DNA of 44,252 nucleotides from Xenorhabdus khoisanae (GCF_001037465.1 NZ_LFCV01000005.1:1-44252); one strand, 5' to 3'; positions 16,676-24,730 are shown, counted from the stretch's first letter. Notes: generated from the sequence alone by a model not told the origin. Numbers and translations are program-made.

Positions 16676-18059
16676 CGTCTTCCTCGTTAATGTCTAAGCC
16701 GAAGTAACTGGATTCTTTATCAGCTGCCAGTTTCTGGCGGATATCGTGCCCATCCACCGCGCCTACATTGGCGTAGTTAACGGCGGTCTGGGAGTTTTTC
16801 AGCTCGATATCGGCGTATTCGGCGGCAGTTGGGCTGTCCAGTGGTCGCCATGAGATACTGATATCAACAACCGGCAACCCCTCGCTACGTAACAGGATTT
16901 CATAGTGACGCTGGAGCAGGTCTTCCAGATCATTGGCCTGAATGCTTTCCAGCTCTTCACGGTAAGCCGCTTCTTCATACTCGCCCGTGGCATTAAAGCC
17001 CTTGGGTGTCGTGCCGAGTAACTTGGTGGCAGGTACGTTGGCGGCTGCGGCGACAAGCTGATATTGCGTCATAATAGTGGCATCTAAATCGGCCAATGAG
17101 GTATCGAACTGCTGGACGGTGTCTTGATTGCTCGTCACCTGTACCCCGTAGTTATCCCGCATTGAGGCAAAGTATTCGATGTTTTCAGCAATCACGCCTT
17201 TGTCTGCGTTTTCCGCATCTGCCATGCCTAATGTCAGCAAGCGCTTGGTCATGGCAAGCTGTGGCGCTTCATTGGCGGTACGTTCGGAAGCATACACGCG
17301 CTCATACACCCGCTCGGGCACAGACACACCGAAGTAGTTGTACATCGGTTTAAGTACGTTCGGCACCGGGAACGGTACGAACTTCACCAGATGGGATTTG
17401 TGATAACGCCGCCCGCCAATACGGTAGTAAGTGGGTTCGTAGAAGTTCAGCGATGCCGGGTCTTGTACGTTATCGGCGGTCAGTTCCGGCATCACCCACT
17501 GTGGATCAACCTGCTTGATACCTTTGTATGAACCCGGTGCAATACCATCCGGATTAAACGGATTTTCATAGAATTCTTTCGGATTGGGTGTTTCCACCAC
17601 AAACAACGCAATGCGACCGCCGTACACGCGCCCGAAATGTACCAGCTCTTTCATGGCCTGATGGATACGGTATTTTTTATCGCGTTTTTTCAGCCGCTCA
17701 ATAATGGTGCTGTCTTCGCAGTCAATCTCGTAGCTTTGGCGAATGGCATCACGGGCAGGCATATTACAGGCTTTATCCACCAGCCAGTGTTTGGCAATCA
17801 CCGCACACAGATTATTGCCGATAAATAACTGGTTCGAGTACCACGCCGCTTGCGCTTCGGGCACACCATACAGGCTACCGGCTTTAAATGAGGGGATCGA
17901 ACCATCTACTGAATCCATTGCGACGCCTGCGATGGTTGGCTGCGGCAAGTCCAACCCCTGAAAGCCATTATCTTTAACAAGCGATGGGTATAAATCGGTG
18001 GAAAATGCTGAACGTTGGACAGGGGGTGCCGTAGGCTTTCGTTTTGAGAACGGCCACAT
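16572..18059 (-). CDS. Portal protein (DUF1073 type)
   Basis: 495 residues, the normal portal length. DUF1073 marks include A-A-W-Y-S-N-Q-L-F-I-G, the W-L-V-D-K-A-C-N-M-P-A-R-D-A segment and G-T-T-P-K-G-F-N-A-T-G-E-Y-E near residue 330. It lies right after terL and before the minor head gene. The C-terminal 40 residues are acidic and Gly-rich and overlap the next gene. Databases sometimes name this family after the anti-CBASS protein Acb1 because of a shared domain; here full length and place point to a portal. Confidence 0.9.
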   Translation of the reverse strand: MWPFSKRKPTAPPVQRSAFSTDLYPSLVKDNGFQGLDLPQPTIAGVAMDSVDGSIPSFKAGSLYGVPEAQAAWYSNQLFIGNNLCAVIAKHWLVDKACNMPARDAIRQSYEIDCEDSTIIERLKKRDKKYRIHQAMKELVHFGRVYGGRIALFVVETPNPKEFYENPFNPDGIAPGSYKGIKQVDPQWVMPELTADNVQDPASLNFYEPTYYRIGGRRYHKSHLVKFVPFPVPNVLKPMYNYFGVSVPERVYERVYASERTANEAPQLAMTKRLLTLGMADAENADKGVIAENIEYFASMRDNYGVQVTSNQDTVQQFDTSLADLDATIMTQYQLVAAAANVPATKLLGTTPKGFNATGEYEEAAYREELESIQANDLEDLLQRHYEILLRSEGLPVVDISISWRPLDSPTAAEYADIELKNSQTAVNYANVGAVDGHDIRQKLAADKESSYFGLDINEEDDGEADPFEEEPGTVGNGAAGSHEGQAAALFGGSN

Positions 18060-18063
18060 AATA

Positions 18064-19290
18064 TTACCTCTTGGTTGTAAAGAAACTGCCTTTTTTCTTG
18101 ATATAGCCGTCTAACCCGTAGCGACTGGCATCCCAACAGTGGTTGTTGGCGTCTTCAATCACCGGCAACACTTCGCCGGTAATCCTGTCGGTTTTGTAGG
18201 AATAGAGCCGGGCTTCTTTGGCGGTCTGCTTGCAGCGCGGGTGAATATAAATCTGCTTAAAGCCGCGTAGATAGCTGATACCATCCGCAACGCTGCCTTG
18301 CCATTTACTGGCGGCTGAGATATTGAACCCCTGCCGTCTGAGATAGCTGATGGTTTCCGGTCGGGCAGAATCTGCCTTGATAGGCCATTTACGGGATTCA
18401 GGAACCTTGTCATAGAACGCGGGCATGTGGTCAAGCTCTACGCCAACACCATAAGCCTCATAGTCGATATACAGGCAATCATTCAGAATAAACTGTCGGA
18501 TCAGTGTGCTGGGGTCTTTGGCAAAACCGAAATCGCCACCAAACAGCAGCCTGTCCGCTTTTTGCCACAGGTCATCAGGAAACTCCTTGATAACGTATTT
18601 ATTCGCCAACACCTGCTTATCGGAGTTCTCTAGGTAAGTACCTTCCCAAATCCATGAGTAAGTAGCAGGGTCTAACCTTGCTTGGTCACTTAGCCTTTCC
18701 TCTTCCAGCACAGACAGGAACCACGGGTTATCATCGTAATTCATCTCAACAATGATGGAATTTTCAGGTGGGTTCTTTCTGAATCGTTTATCAGTGGCGC
18801 TTCCGTCTCTTTCCGGGTTCCATGTCACCCAAATTTCAGAACCCTCTTCACGAACAGTTGGCGTGAGCTTTGTCCATGCGGTTTCAGAAACCGATTCCGC
18901 TTCATCCACCCACGCTATCAAAATCCTTGCTTTGGACTTAATACTGTCAAGGTTGTGTCTCAATCCGGCAAAGACATAGCTTACCGACTTACATTTTGTT
19001 TGAATGTATTTTTCGCCAATATCGTAGAAGTCAGCCAGCCACGGAACAGCGCGTATTGCTTGCTTCACTTCTTCCATTGATGACTCTTCAAGGGAGTTCA
19101 TATATTCACGAGCGCAAAGTATCACGCCTGATTGTCCATTCTGGGCAGCCATGTAACCACGGATAGCCGTCATTAGTGCAAATGAACGTGTTTTAGCTGA
19201 ACCACGCCCACCATATGAACCTCGGTAGCGATAATCACCACTGAATACCGGAATGAGCTTGGGCGGGAGTTCAATCCTCGCTGTCGTCAC
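18064..19290 (-). CDS. Terminase large subunit (PBSX-like)
   Basis: 408 residues. The ATPase carries Walker [11 protein letters not shown] (residues 28-37), Walker [11 protein letters not shown] (near 130) and coupling motif V-T-W-N-P-E-R. The nuclease half has acidic D residues in [10 protein letters not shown] and [10 protein letters not shown], as expected for the RNase H-like fold. It packages DNA through the portal encoded next. The start overlaps the small-subunit gene by 20 bp. Confidence 0.95.
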   Translation of the reverse strand: MTTARIELPPKLIPVFSGDYRYRGSYGGRGSAKTRSFALMTAIRGYMAAQNGQSGVILCAREYMNSLEESSMEEVKQAIRAVPWLADFYDIGEKYIQTKCKSVSYVFAGLRHNLDSIKSKARILIAWVDEAESVSETAWTKLTPTVREEGSEIWVTWNPERDGSATDKRFRKNPPENSIIVEMNYDDNPWFLSVLEEERLSDQARLDPATYSWIWEGTYLENSDKQVLANKYVIKEFPDDLWQKADRLLFGGDFGFAKDPSTLIRQFILNDCLYIDYEAYGVGVELDHMPAFYDKVPESRKWPIKADSARPETISYLRRQGFNISAASKWQGSVADGISYLRGFKQIYIHPRCKQTAKEARLYSYKTDRITGEVLPVIEDANNHCWDASRYGLDGYIKKKGSFFTTKR

Positions 19291-19753
19291 GTTGTCCTCC
19301 GGGTACCAGTATTATCTTGGCGGGGGACATTGAGCTGTCAGTAGAAAGATGGTCGTTAACGGTTTGCTCTTTCAATCCCAAATCACGTGCAATGATATTG
19401 GCATTAAGTAAGTCAGCCGCTGCACCCGAAAACTTCTGGTTATAGATAATGTCTTCCACGCGTGTAGTGATGTACGAAAAATCTTCGCGCTTTGTGTATT
19501 CTGTCCATGTTGAGCGTGATATATCCAAAAAAATACACAGACCTGATATTGTCATAGCCCGCATTTTTGCCAATGCTGCATAAACGATTTCGCCCTGATT
19601 ATGAAAGGCTTTGGTTTCATGCAGGGGATTATCTTCTACCCATGCGAAGTATTCACAACATGTCTGCCACAGTTCCTCAGGCGAACCAAACTTCGGGTTC
19701 CGTCCATGACTGCTTCGGGCCTCCCAAAATCTATTGCCCTTTGGAGCCGCCAT
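19271..19753 (-). CDS. Terminase small subunit
   Basis: About 160 residues from the ATG at 19753 ([18 protein letters not shown]), which has the site GAGGAAAAGAAA just before it. The frame continues upstream to 19834 but without such a site. It contains the [16 protein letters not shown] motif and a helix-turn-helix-like stretch ([16 protein letters not shown]), typical of small subunits that recognise the packaging site. It is followed by terL. Confidence 0.88.
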   Translation of the reverse strand: MAAPKGNRFWEARSSHGRNPKFGSPEELWQTCCEYFAWVEDNPLHETKAFHNQGEIVYAALAKMRAMTISGLCIFLDISRSTWTEYTKREDFSYITTRVEDIIYNQKFSGAAADLLNANIIARDLGLKEQTVNDHLSTDSSMSPAKIILVPGGQRDDSED

Positions 19754-19920
19754 TTTCTTTTCCTCATAAATAAAAATGCCACCAGCCACCAGCCCATGTG
19801 CGTTGGGTACGCGGCAGGAACGAGGTGGCAGCATGGGTTATTCCTGTAGCCACTCAGGGAATGGACACAGAAATATTGTCTTTAGTTTCAGAGAGTAACT
19901 AACAGTTAAGTATTATTCGC

Positions 19921-19949
19921 TTGTTATTGGATGAGGATGGGCTTATAGG
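19921..19949 (+). promoter_or_regulatory. Possible promoter of the plus-strand accessory gene
   Basis: TTGTTA (19921-19926), 17-bp spacer, TATAGG (19944-19949). Each box matches four of six consensus bases. Transcription would start near 19956 and give a short leader for an ATG at 19988. Weak but well placed. Confidence 0.35.
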
Positions 19950-19987
19950 TTATCCGTGTGTTTTTTATTCCTTTTGGGTATATTTCC

Positions 19988-20626
19988 ATGATACTGACCA
20001 CCTACTTTAACGAGCTTCATGATAGAAAGAATGTTATCGAAGAATACATGAATCCAAGGACTGGGAAGCGCTCACTACGTATAACAACTGCGGATACGAA
20101 AATACTGAGACCAATAGTTACACGGAATGTTCAAGTTGATGTTGTAACACTGTTGGGGCACATGGGATTTATATGGGATCCTCCAAATGATGGATATGCT
20201 TTATGTAACCATAATGTTCACATAACTATCAATATATACAAAAGCCAGATTCTTCCCCAGTTAAATCAAAGTGTTATTTCTAATATGGGGATTCATAATT
20301 TTGACTCGTTTCACAACGTAGTTGATAGTATATTTGGTAATCAATCTACCGCTAGGCATTCCCCGATTCCGCAATCCCCAAACACTTTACAATTAATACC
20401 AGAACGTCGCCCAAGTCCTATTCCCTCAAGCTCAATGGCAACATCAAAAACTGCAGATAGATCCTCAGTTATACGAGATATGGAATCTATGTTTCAGGAG
20501 TTTGGTAATCTTTCTACTAATGAACTCCCATCGATAAGCACAAAAAGAAATCATCAAGGTTCCAGAACTCCCTCTCCAGAAACCAATCCATTTATGCAAG
20601 GTAAAAGAGCAAGAAGGGATTCCTGA
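19988..20626 (+). CDS. Accessory (moron-like) protein of unknown function
   Basis: About 212 residues from ATG 19988 (MILTTYFNELHDRKNV); a GTG at 19958 would give 222. It is on the plus strand inside the minus-strand late operon, AT-rich compared with its neighbours, and lies between lysis and terminase genes, a classic site for lysogenic cargo. Residues 1-115 look globular (F-I-W-D-P-P-N-D-G-Y, C-N-H-N-V-H-I-T-I-N-I). Residues about 120-212 are Ser/Pro/Thr-rich and probably disordered, ending in a basic G-K-R-A-R-R-D. No signal peptide or membrane segment. I do not recognise the family; it could be an effector, but that is speculation. Confidence 0.65.
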   Translation: MILTTYFNELHDRKNVIEEYMNPRTGKRSLRITTADTKILRPIVTRNVQVDVVTLLGHMGFIWDPPNDGYALCNHNVHITINIYKSQILPQLNQSVISNMGIHNFDSFHNVVDSIFGNQSTARHSPIPQSPNTLQLIPERRPSPIPSSSMATSKTADRSSVIRDMESMFQEFGNLSTNELPSISTKRNHQGSRTPSPETNPFMQGKRARRDS

Positions 20627-20736
20627 GAAATTGTAATACCTAAAATTAATTTGTTTCTTGATTTAATACCACCTCGAAATATACTCCTGCCACCCCAGTA
20701 TCATTTGCTCTGAGGTGGTGGGGTGTTATTTGCCAA

Positions 20737-20922
20737 TTAACCTAATTTTGCCCTGACCAGACAGTCCTTAGCTTCTAACAGCTTGCGTAGACCTACTGCT
20801 TTTTCCACTCCATCAGGCAGTGATTCATCCATTGATTTAGCCAAGTCACCGATAGGTTTACTCACGGCTTGTAAATGCGGTGGCAGGTGAGCATATTCAA
20901 AGTACTTCATAATTGATGACAT
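20737..20922 (-). CDS. Probable Acb2-like anti-CBASS protein
   Basis: A 61-residue protein with site GGAGG before its ATG. The pattern H-L-P-P-H-L-Q-A-V-S-K-P-I-G-D-L-A and L-R-K-L-L-E-A-K-D-C-L-V-R-A matches, from memory, the small helical-hairpin proteins now grouped as the Acb2/Tad1 domain. Characterised Acb2 proteins form hexamers that soak up cyclic oligonucleotide signals and so block CBASS (and some Thoeris) defence. It lies just downstream of the spanin genes, at the end of the lysis cluster. The match is to conserved residues only; binding activity is inferred. Confidence 0.68.
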   Translation of the reverse strand: MSSIMKYFEYAHLPPHLQAVSKPIGDLAKSMDESLPDGVEKAVGLRKLLEAKDCLVRAKLG

Positions 20923-20934
20923 AATAACCTCCGT

Positions 20935-21399
20935 TCATTTTTGACATTCAATCTTCGCCCAATCCCTCAATCCGAGGAACTGGGCTTCGAGGGTTTCAAG
21001 TTCTCCGAGGAGACGTACATAATCCTGTTCAGCGTCTTTCGCCAGTCTGGCGGGTCTTGAACCATCCACGCCGGAGGGGGCAGCGGTTTCAGACACGGGG
21101 CACTCGGCTTTGACGTACACGCGCTTAACGTTAGTGCGGAGAGTATCGCTAAGCTCATCAAGTTTAGATTTGGCATTGGCGAGTTCCTGTAGTTGTTTAG
21201 TGTCCCGTTCTGCGAGTTGCTTGATGCGCTCTTGCTGGTTGGTGTTGATGGCGACTTGTTCTGATAAAGATTGCTCCAACTGCTCTTTGTCGTTCTTCAA
21301 TTCCGCTATCTCGTCCGATTGGAGTTGCAGAGCGATAATCAAAATGGAAAACAATGCCAATGCGCCCAGATAGAGAAATTTCTCCAGTTTCGTATTCAT
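20935..21399 (-). CDS. Rz-like inner-membrane spanin subunit
   Basis: 154 residues. An N-terminal membrane anchor (F-L-Y-L-G-A-L-A-L-F-S-I-L-I-I-A-L, residues 8-24) is followed by a long coiled coil in the periplasm (residues about 28-95, E/L/Q/K-rich). This is the i-spanin layout. With the Rz1 lipoprotein encoded inside it, it fuses inner and outer membranes at the end of lysis. It overlaps the endolysin stop by 4 bp. Confidence 0.88.
   Translation of the reverse strand: MNTKLEKFLYLGALALFSILIIALQLQSDEIAELKNDKEQLEQSLSEQVAINTNQQERIKQLAERDTKQLQELANAKSKLDELSDTLRTNVKRVYVKAECPVSETAAPSGVDGSRPARLAKDAEQDYVRLLGELETLEAQFLGLRDWAKIECQK
20967..21176 (-). CDS. Rz1-like outer-membrane lipoprotein spanin, nested in Rz
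   Basis: 69 residues, wholly inside the Rz gene in another frame. It has a short hydrophobic signal ending in a lipobox L-S-A-C (Cys about residue 20), then Pro-rich mature sequence (L-K-P-L-P-P-P-A-W-M), as expected for o-spanin lipoproteins. The nested layout is the classic lambda Rz/Rz1 arrangement. An alternative start at the internal Met seven codons in also leaves a valid signal. Confidence 0.85.
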   Translation of the reverse strand: MPNLNLMSLAILSALTLSACTSKPSAPCLKPLPPPAWMVQDPPDWRKTLNRIMYVSSENLKPSKPSSSD

Positions 21400-21797
21400 A
21401 GCATCTCAAATGCCCGTGTGAAGATATCATCGGAATAAGGTTGCTTGCCGTTCTCGTGCCGGATAATGGACTTAGCCAGCGCAATCAGCGTGGGTTTATT
21501 GATGTCCAAAGCCTGATTCGGATCGACATTCAGTGCCTTAGCAACACCCTTGATATAGGCTGAGGTGTTGTTCTCATTGGTCGGCGCCCAGCGGTCTATC
21601 ATCTTGGACACACTCTGATAACCGTTCTTGTGGTAATGGGTCAGCAACTTCATGAGTGCCCGGATACCGTACTCCGCAGTCACGAAACGACAGAACCGAG
21701 GCTCGAGCTTCGGATCATGCCTCAATTGACCCTGCCACTTATTAGCGGGATTGTGATCAATATTGCCCGGGTTGTTATTGCGAATTCCCCTCGTCAT
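21396..21797 (-). CDS. Endolysin (peptidoglycan-degrading)
   Basis: About 133 residues from ATG 21797 (MTRGIRNNNPGNIDHN), preceded by GGGGGTCAGCA. The G-I-R-N-N-N-P-G-N-I start is the hallmark of a phage muralytic family often listed only as 'structural protein'. The later sequence (W-Q-G-Q, F-V-T-A-E-Y-G-I-R-A-L, T-N-E-N-N-T-S-A-Y-I) agrees. No signal peptide is visible, so release through the holin is expected. The order holin, endolysin, Rz/Rz1 is a standard lysis cassette. Exact bond specificity is not evident. Confidence 0.8.
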   Translation of the reverse strand: MTRGIRNNNPGNIDHNPANKWQGQLRHDPKLEPRFCRFVTAEYGIRALMKLLTHYHKNGYQSVSKMIDRWAPTNENNTSAYIKGVAKALNVDPNQALDINKPTLIALAKSIIRHENGKQPYSDDIFTRAFEML

Positions 21798-22116
21798 TGC
21801 TGACCCCCGCTCTTCTCTCTGCCGCCTTACGCAGCAATTGGCCGATAAAGTCCGTACCCAGATAACCAATCACCACACTGCCGATGTAGGCCAAGTCAGG
21901 ATTCAGGCCCATGAGATTTAATACATCACGTATGAACCAGGCGAACATGGCACACATAAAGGCATCAATAGAGACTCGTAGCCACCCCCCGCCGTTATAG
22001 CGGCCCCGGAGGAAAGCCATTGTCCCCGCGAGTGCAGCCCCGATACCCTGCTCTCTTATTGAGACGAGCCAGTCACTAAGATGCACCCAGAAATCAGGAT
22101 TTTCTTTCATCTTCAT
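21775..22116 (-). CDS. Lambda S-type holin with dual start
   Basis: 113 residues from ATG 22116. The sequence resembles lambda S closely: E-Q-G-I-G-A-A-L-A-G-T-M-A, L-R-G-R-Y-N-G-G-G, M-C-A-M-F-A-W-F-I-R-D-V-L and L-A-Y-I-G-S-V-V-I-G-Y-L-G-T-D form three membrane segments. The start reads M-K-M-K-E-N, with ATGs at 22116 and 22110. Lambda S begins M-K-M-P and makes a holin from the second Met and an antiholin from the first. The frame is open upstream to 22200, but that part lacks holin character. It overlaps the endolysin by 23 bp. Confidence 0.9.
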   Translation of the reverse strand: MKMKENPDFWVHLSDWLVSIREQGIGAALAGTMAFLRGRYNGGGWLRVSIDAFMCAMFAWFIRDVLNLMGLNPDLAYIGSVVIGYLGTDFIGQLLRKAAERRAGVSNDEGNSQ

Positions 22117-22373
22117 ATTCCACCCCATTTGAACAATGGGCGTCCGTGGGGGTGAAATAGGTTCGCCCCTGTGAGTTGTAGTAAGTGGGATGCCAGCCAC
22201 AATAGAGATACTGAAGTTCTGGAAGTGATTGCGGTGGCAAATTCGGTTAATACATTGATGGCCACTTCTTATTTTCGCCCCTCAAGTGAGGAAGAAAAAG
22301 AGGAAAGTGATTATAAAAAAGCCACACCTAAGCGCAGCCCTGAAAACAATATCGTATTTTAATCGTATTTATG

Positions 22374-22402
22374 TTGACATAATGCGATCAAAACCGTATT
22401 AT
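22374..22402 (+). promoter_or_regulatory. Strong sigma70 promoter of the toxin-antitoxin pair
   Basis: TTGACA (22374-22379), 17-bp spacer, TATTAT (22397-22402): perfect -35 and near-perfect -10. The motif CGTATT occurs three times around it (near 22353, 22364 and 22395), which could be operator half-sites for the antitoxin. The 330 bp between the holin start and the toxin hold nothing else convincing. Confidence 0.75.
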
Positions 22403-22446
22403 CTAATCATCCCAAGCGGATATGCTCTTTAACAAATGAGGAAACG

Positions 22447-22707
22447 ATGGTTACGGTTCAATGGACAAGGAAAGCACGAAAACAGTTGCTTTCAATCGAT
22501 ACCAGATACCGGAAAGCTATCAATGAGAAGGTTAACCAACTTGAAACTTTTCCTGCAGTGAAACTAGATATCAAGAAGCTTCATGACCTTGATAACCAGT
22601 ACAGGCTACGGGTTGGCGAATACAGGATAATCTTCGAAATTACTGACGGCGAACCGGTTATCTGCTCGATAATGGCAGTCAAACGGAGAACATCGACAAC
22701 GTACTAG
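22447..22707 (+). CDS. RelE/ParE-superfamily toxin
   Basis: 86 residues. The pattern V-T-V-Q-W-T-R-K-A-R-K-Q-L, then Y-R-L-R-V-G-E-Y-R-I-I-F-E and the basic end V-K-R-R-T, is the RelE-type mRNA interferase/ParE fold. Such toxins are held by the partner antitoxin encoded next. The gene is on the plus strand, against the surrounding late genes, with its own strong promoter and the site TGAGG before ATG. It probably acts as a stabilising module of the prophage; its actual target is unknown. Confidence 0.87.
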   Translation: MVTVQWTRKARKQLLSIDTRYRKAINEKVNQLETFPAVKLDIKKLHDLDNQYRLRVGEYRIIFEITDGEPVICSIMAVKRRTSTTY

Positions 22708-22771
22708 GCGGGGTAACCCGCCATTTCCTCATTATTAAATTCACCGCGACTCTAGCCACCCGGATGAATAC

Positions 22772-23131
22772 ATGAAAATGCAATACATAAACGATGAAGC
22801 AGGAAAACCACTATATGTTGTCCTGCCAGTAGCTGAATACGAAAAACTTATCAGCGCAAAGGAAGATTGGGAGGATGTTCCATACACTCCGTCAAAATAC
22901 GATGATGTGACCGTACCTAACGGTGTCGTATCTATCATGGTTGACCAGGATGTTTCTATTCTGGCGGCTTGGCGTATCTATCGTGGGTTGTCTCAGTACG
23001 ATGTAGCTGAAAAGCTCAACACAGCTCAATCAACCGTGTCTCAGTGGGAGGCATCAGATCGACCACAGAAGCGCACACGAGAAAAACTGGCTGCGCTATA
23101 TGACTGTACTCCAGAACAACTGATTCCATAA
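22772..23131 (+). CDS. HTH (XRE-like) antitoxin
   Basis: 119 residues. The N-terminal 45 residues carry a toxin-binding type segment (L-Y-V-V-L-P-V-A-E-Y-E-K-L), and residues about 60-115 a helix-turn-helix of the XRE type (Y-R-G-L-S-Q-Y-D-V-A-E-K-L, A-Q-S-T-V-S-Q-W-E). It lies 64 bp after the RelE-like toxin and is the expected antitoxin and autorepressor. Toxin-first order is unusual for RelBE but common for HigBA-like pairs. A second ATG six bases later could be used. A terminator follows. Confidence 0.85.
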   Translation: MKMQYINDEAGKPLYVVLPVAEYEKLISAKEDWEDVPYTPSKYDDVTVPNGVVSIMVDQDVSILAAWRIYRGLSQYDVAEKLNTAQSTVSQWEASDRPQKRTREKLAALYDCTPEQLIP

Positions 23132-23137
23132 CCCAAC

Positions 23138-23158
23138 GACCCCGCTCAGGGGTCTTTT
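23138..23158 (+). terminator. Intrinsic terminator after the antitoxin
   Basis: GACCCC-GCTCA-GGGGTC followed by TTTT, seven bases past the antitoxin stop. Confidence 0.8.
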
Positions 23159-23219
23159 ACTTTGGCTGAAATATCGAAAAGCCACGCTATGTGCAGTCAC
23201 TGAGTTGTAAACCCAAGGC

Positions 23220-24251
23220 TTACAACTGGCTGTTAATCTCTTGCTCTGTCTGCCTAAACCGCGCTTCTTCCAGCTCAACACCCAATATACGGCGATTCAA
23301 TTTCAAGGCCGCTTTCAGTGTTGCCCCGGAACCCATAAAGAAATCGGCCACCAGATCCCCTTCCCGGCTGCTGGACTGGATAATATGCGCCATCAGGTCA
23401 GCGGGTTTTTCACAGGGATGTTTGCCCGGATAATATTGCACCGGCGCAAATTGCCAGACATCGGTATAAGGCACGGCAGCGGTGACGGTGAACGAACGGC
23501 GCATTAGGCCGTATTCCTGCCGCAATTCTTCATACTGGCGTGATAACGTCAGGTGAGATTCCACCAGCTCATTGTAAGGGATATTCAGTTCCCCACGTTG
23601 GTGTTTTTCTTTAGCAACGCGGTCAAATAGCGCTTGTAGCTTCTGGTAGTCAGATTCATTGAGTAACTGCCACTGACTATCACTGAACCAGTGACTGGCC
23701 ATCTGTTTGCCGGTGGCAGCGTGAATCTCTTTTGCTGTGACGCCTAACGCTTTTCGGGCATCACGGAAATAATCGTTCAGCGGCTTAAATACCGACTGTT
23801 TCAGTTCCCGACACTGTTTGAAATAGCCATCACCTTTCGGGTGATAGGGTCCCTGATAATGTTCAGCAAAAATAATGCGTTCGGTGGCTGGGAAATACAT
23901 TCGCAGGCTTTCTTTGTTCTGCCTACGCCACGGGCCAGACGGTTTCGCCCAAATGATATGGTTCAACACATTGAATCGTTCACGAACGAGGAGTTCCGTA
24001 TCTGAAGCCAGACGGGAACCGCAGAACATATACAAGCTGCCGTTGGGTTTCAGTACCCGCCAGAACTCGGCCAGGAGTTCATCCAGCCATGCAAGGTAAG
24101 CCGTCACATCGTGCCACTGGTTATCCCAGCGACAGTCTTTCACGCGAAAGTACGGCGGGTCAGTAGCGATTAAGTCGATGCAGTTGTCCGGTAACGTTTT
24201 GATAAATCTCAGCGAGTCGTCGTTAATTAATGTGATACCACTTAAATTCAC
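23220..24251 (-). CDS. Phage DNA methyltransferase (N4/N6, DPPY type)
   Basis: 343 residues. It has catalytic motif IV T-D-P-P-Y (residues 30-34) near the start and the SAM-binding motif F-F-M-G-S-G-A-T (near 315) near the end, the beta-class order. A helical insert of about 100 residues (150-245) lies between and may be the target-recognition part. No restriction endonuclease is next to it, so it is an orphan enzyme, likely protecting phage DNA or altering expression. Start is GTG at 24251 with AGGGA 8 bases upstream. It faces the TA pair tail to tail. Confidence 0.9.
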   Translation of the reverse strand: MNLSGITLINDDSLRFIKTLPDNCIDLIATDPPYFRVKDCRWDNQWHDVTAYLAWLDELLAEFWRVLKPNGSLYMFCGSRLASDTELLVRERFNVLNHIIWAKPSGPWRRQNKESLRMYFPATERIIFAEHYQGPYHPKGDGYFKQCRELKQSVFKPLNDYFRDARKALGVTAKEIHAATGKQMASHWFSDSQWQLLNESDYQKLQALFDRVAKEKHQRGELNIPYNELVESHLTLSRQYEELRQEYGLMRRSFTVTAAVPYTDVWQFAPVQYYPGKHPCEKPADLMAHIIQSSSREGDLVADFFMGSGATLKAALKLNRRILGVELEEARFRQTEQEINSQL

Positions 24252-24363
24252 AATATTTTTCCCTAAATCGACGCTGACTGGCTCTCAGGGAAGCCACAGG
24301 GGGAACAGCGGGTGCTATCGAATCCACCCACCGTTTATTTCACCGCTTAAGGCATTGCCCCTA

Positions 24364-24564
24364 TCAAGGGCAACGCTTAAAAAAAGTGTCGTTGTCCCGG
24401 CTTTCCATCAGGCCAGCAAGACAAAATTGAGTTAACAGTAATTGGCAACGGGGCGCTGATAGCCCCGTCAGGGTGGAAATATCTGAGACAGAAACCCAGT
24501 CATACAGGGGGACGGTTTCCAAAACACAGGCGGCGGCTGTTATCATATCTTCATGTTTTAGCAT
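24364..24564 (-). CDS. Small helix-turn-helix-like protein
   Basis: 66 residues. V-S-V-S-D-I-S-T-L-T-G-L-S-A-P-R-C-Q-L-L looks like a winged-helix recognition segment. It is the first gene after the candidate late promoter and terminator. Ribosome-binding signal is weak (AAAGG 13 bases from ATG). Probably real because the sequence is coherent and fills an otherwise empty gap, but function is unknown. Confidence 0.55.
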   Translation of the reverse strand: MLKHEDMITAAACVLETVPLYDWVSVSDISTLTGLSAPRCQLLLTQFCLAGLMESRDNDTFFKRCP

Positions 24565-24655
24565 GATAATTTTAACCTTTGGTCAGTTAGTCGGCGTGAA
24601 CACACATGTAACTCTGACCGATGACAACAGCAAGTCTTATGTTTATTTCAGGTAT

Positions 24656-24682
24656 AAAAAAACCTGCACGGGGCAGGTTTTC
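24656..24682 (-). terminator. tR'-like terminator downstream of the late promoter
   Basis: On the minus strand AACCTGC-CCCGT-GCAGGTT is followed by TTTTT. It is about 50 bases downstream of the candidate late promoter and before the first late gene, as expected for a Q-controlled terminator. The hairpin has T/A runs on both sides, so it may work in both directions. Confidence 0.75.
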
Positions 24683-24700
24683 TTTGAATTTCGCTGCTTG

Positions 24701-24725
24701 CGGATATAGCTTCGCGAAGCGTATA
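24701..24725. repeat. Inverted repeat between late promoter and terminator
   Basis: ATATAGCTTCG next to CGAAGCGTATAT: an almost perfect palindrome with one extra base in one arm. It would lie in the first bases of the late transcript, where lambdoid phages have pause and Q-loading signals. It could instead be a regulator site. Confidence 0.45.
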
Positions 24726-24730
24726 TGAAA

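Noticed and set aside
16572-18059. Anti-CBASS Acb1 enzyme
   Set aside because: Some databases name DUF1073 relatives after Acb1, but full length, position after terL and portal motifs show a portal protein. I see no pair of H-x-T phosphodiesterase motifs.
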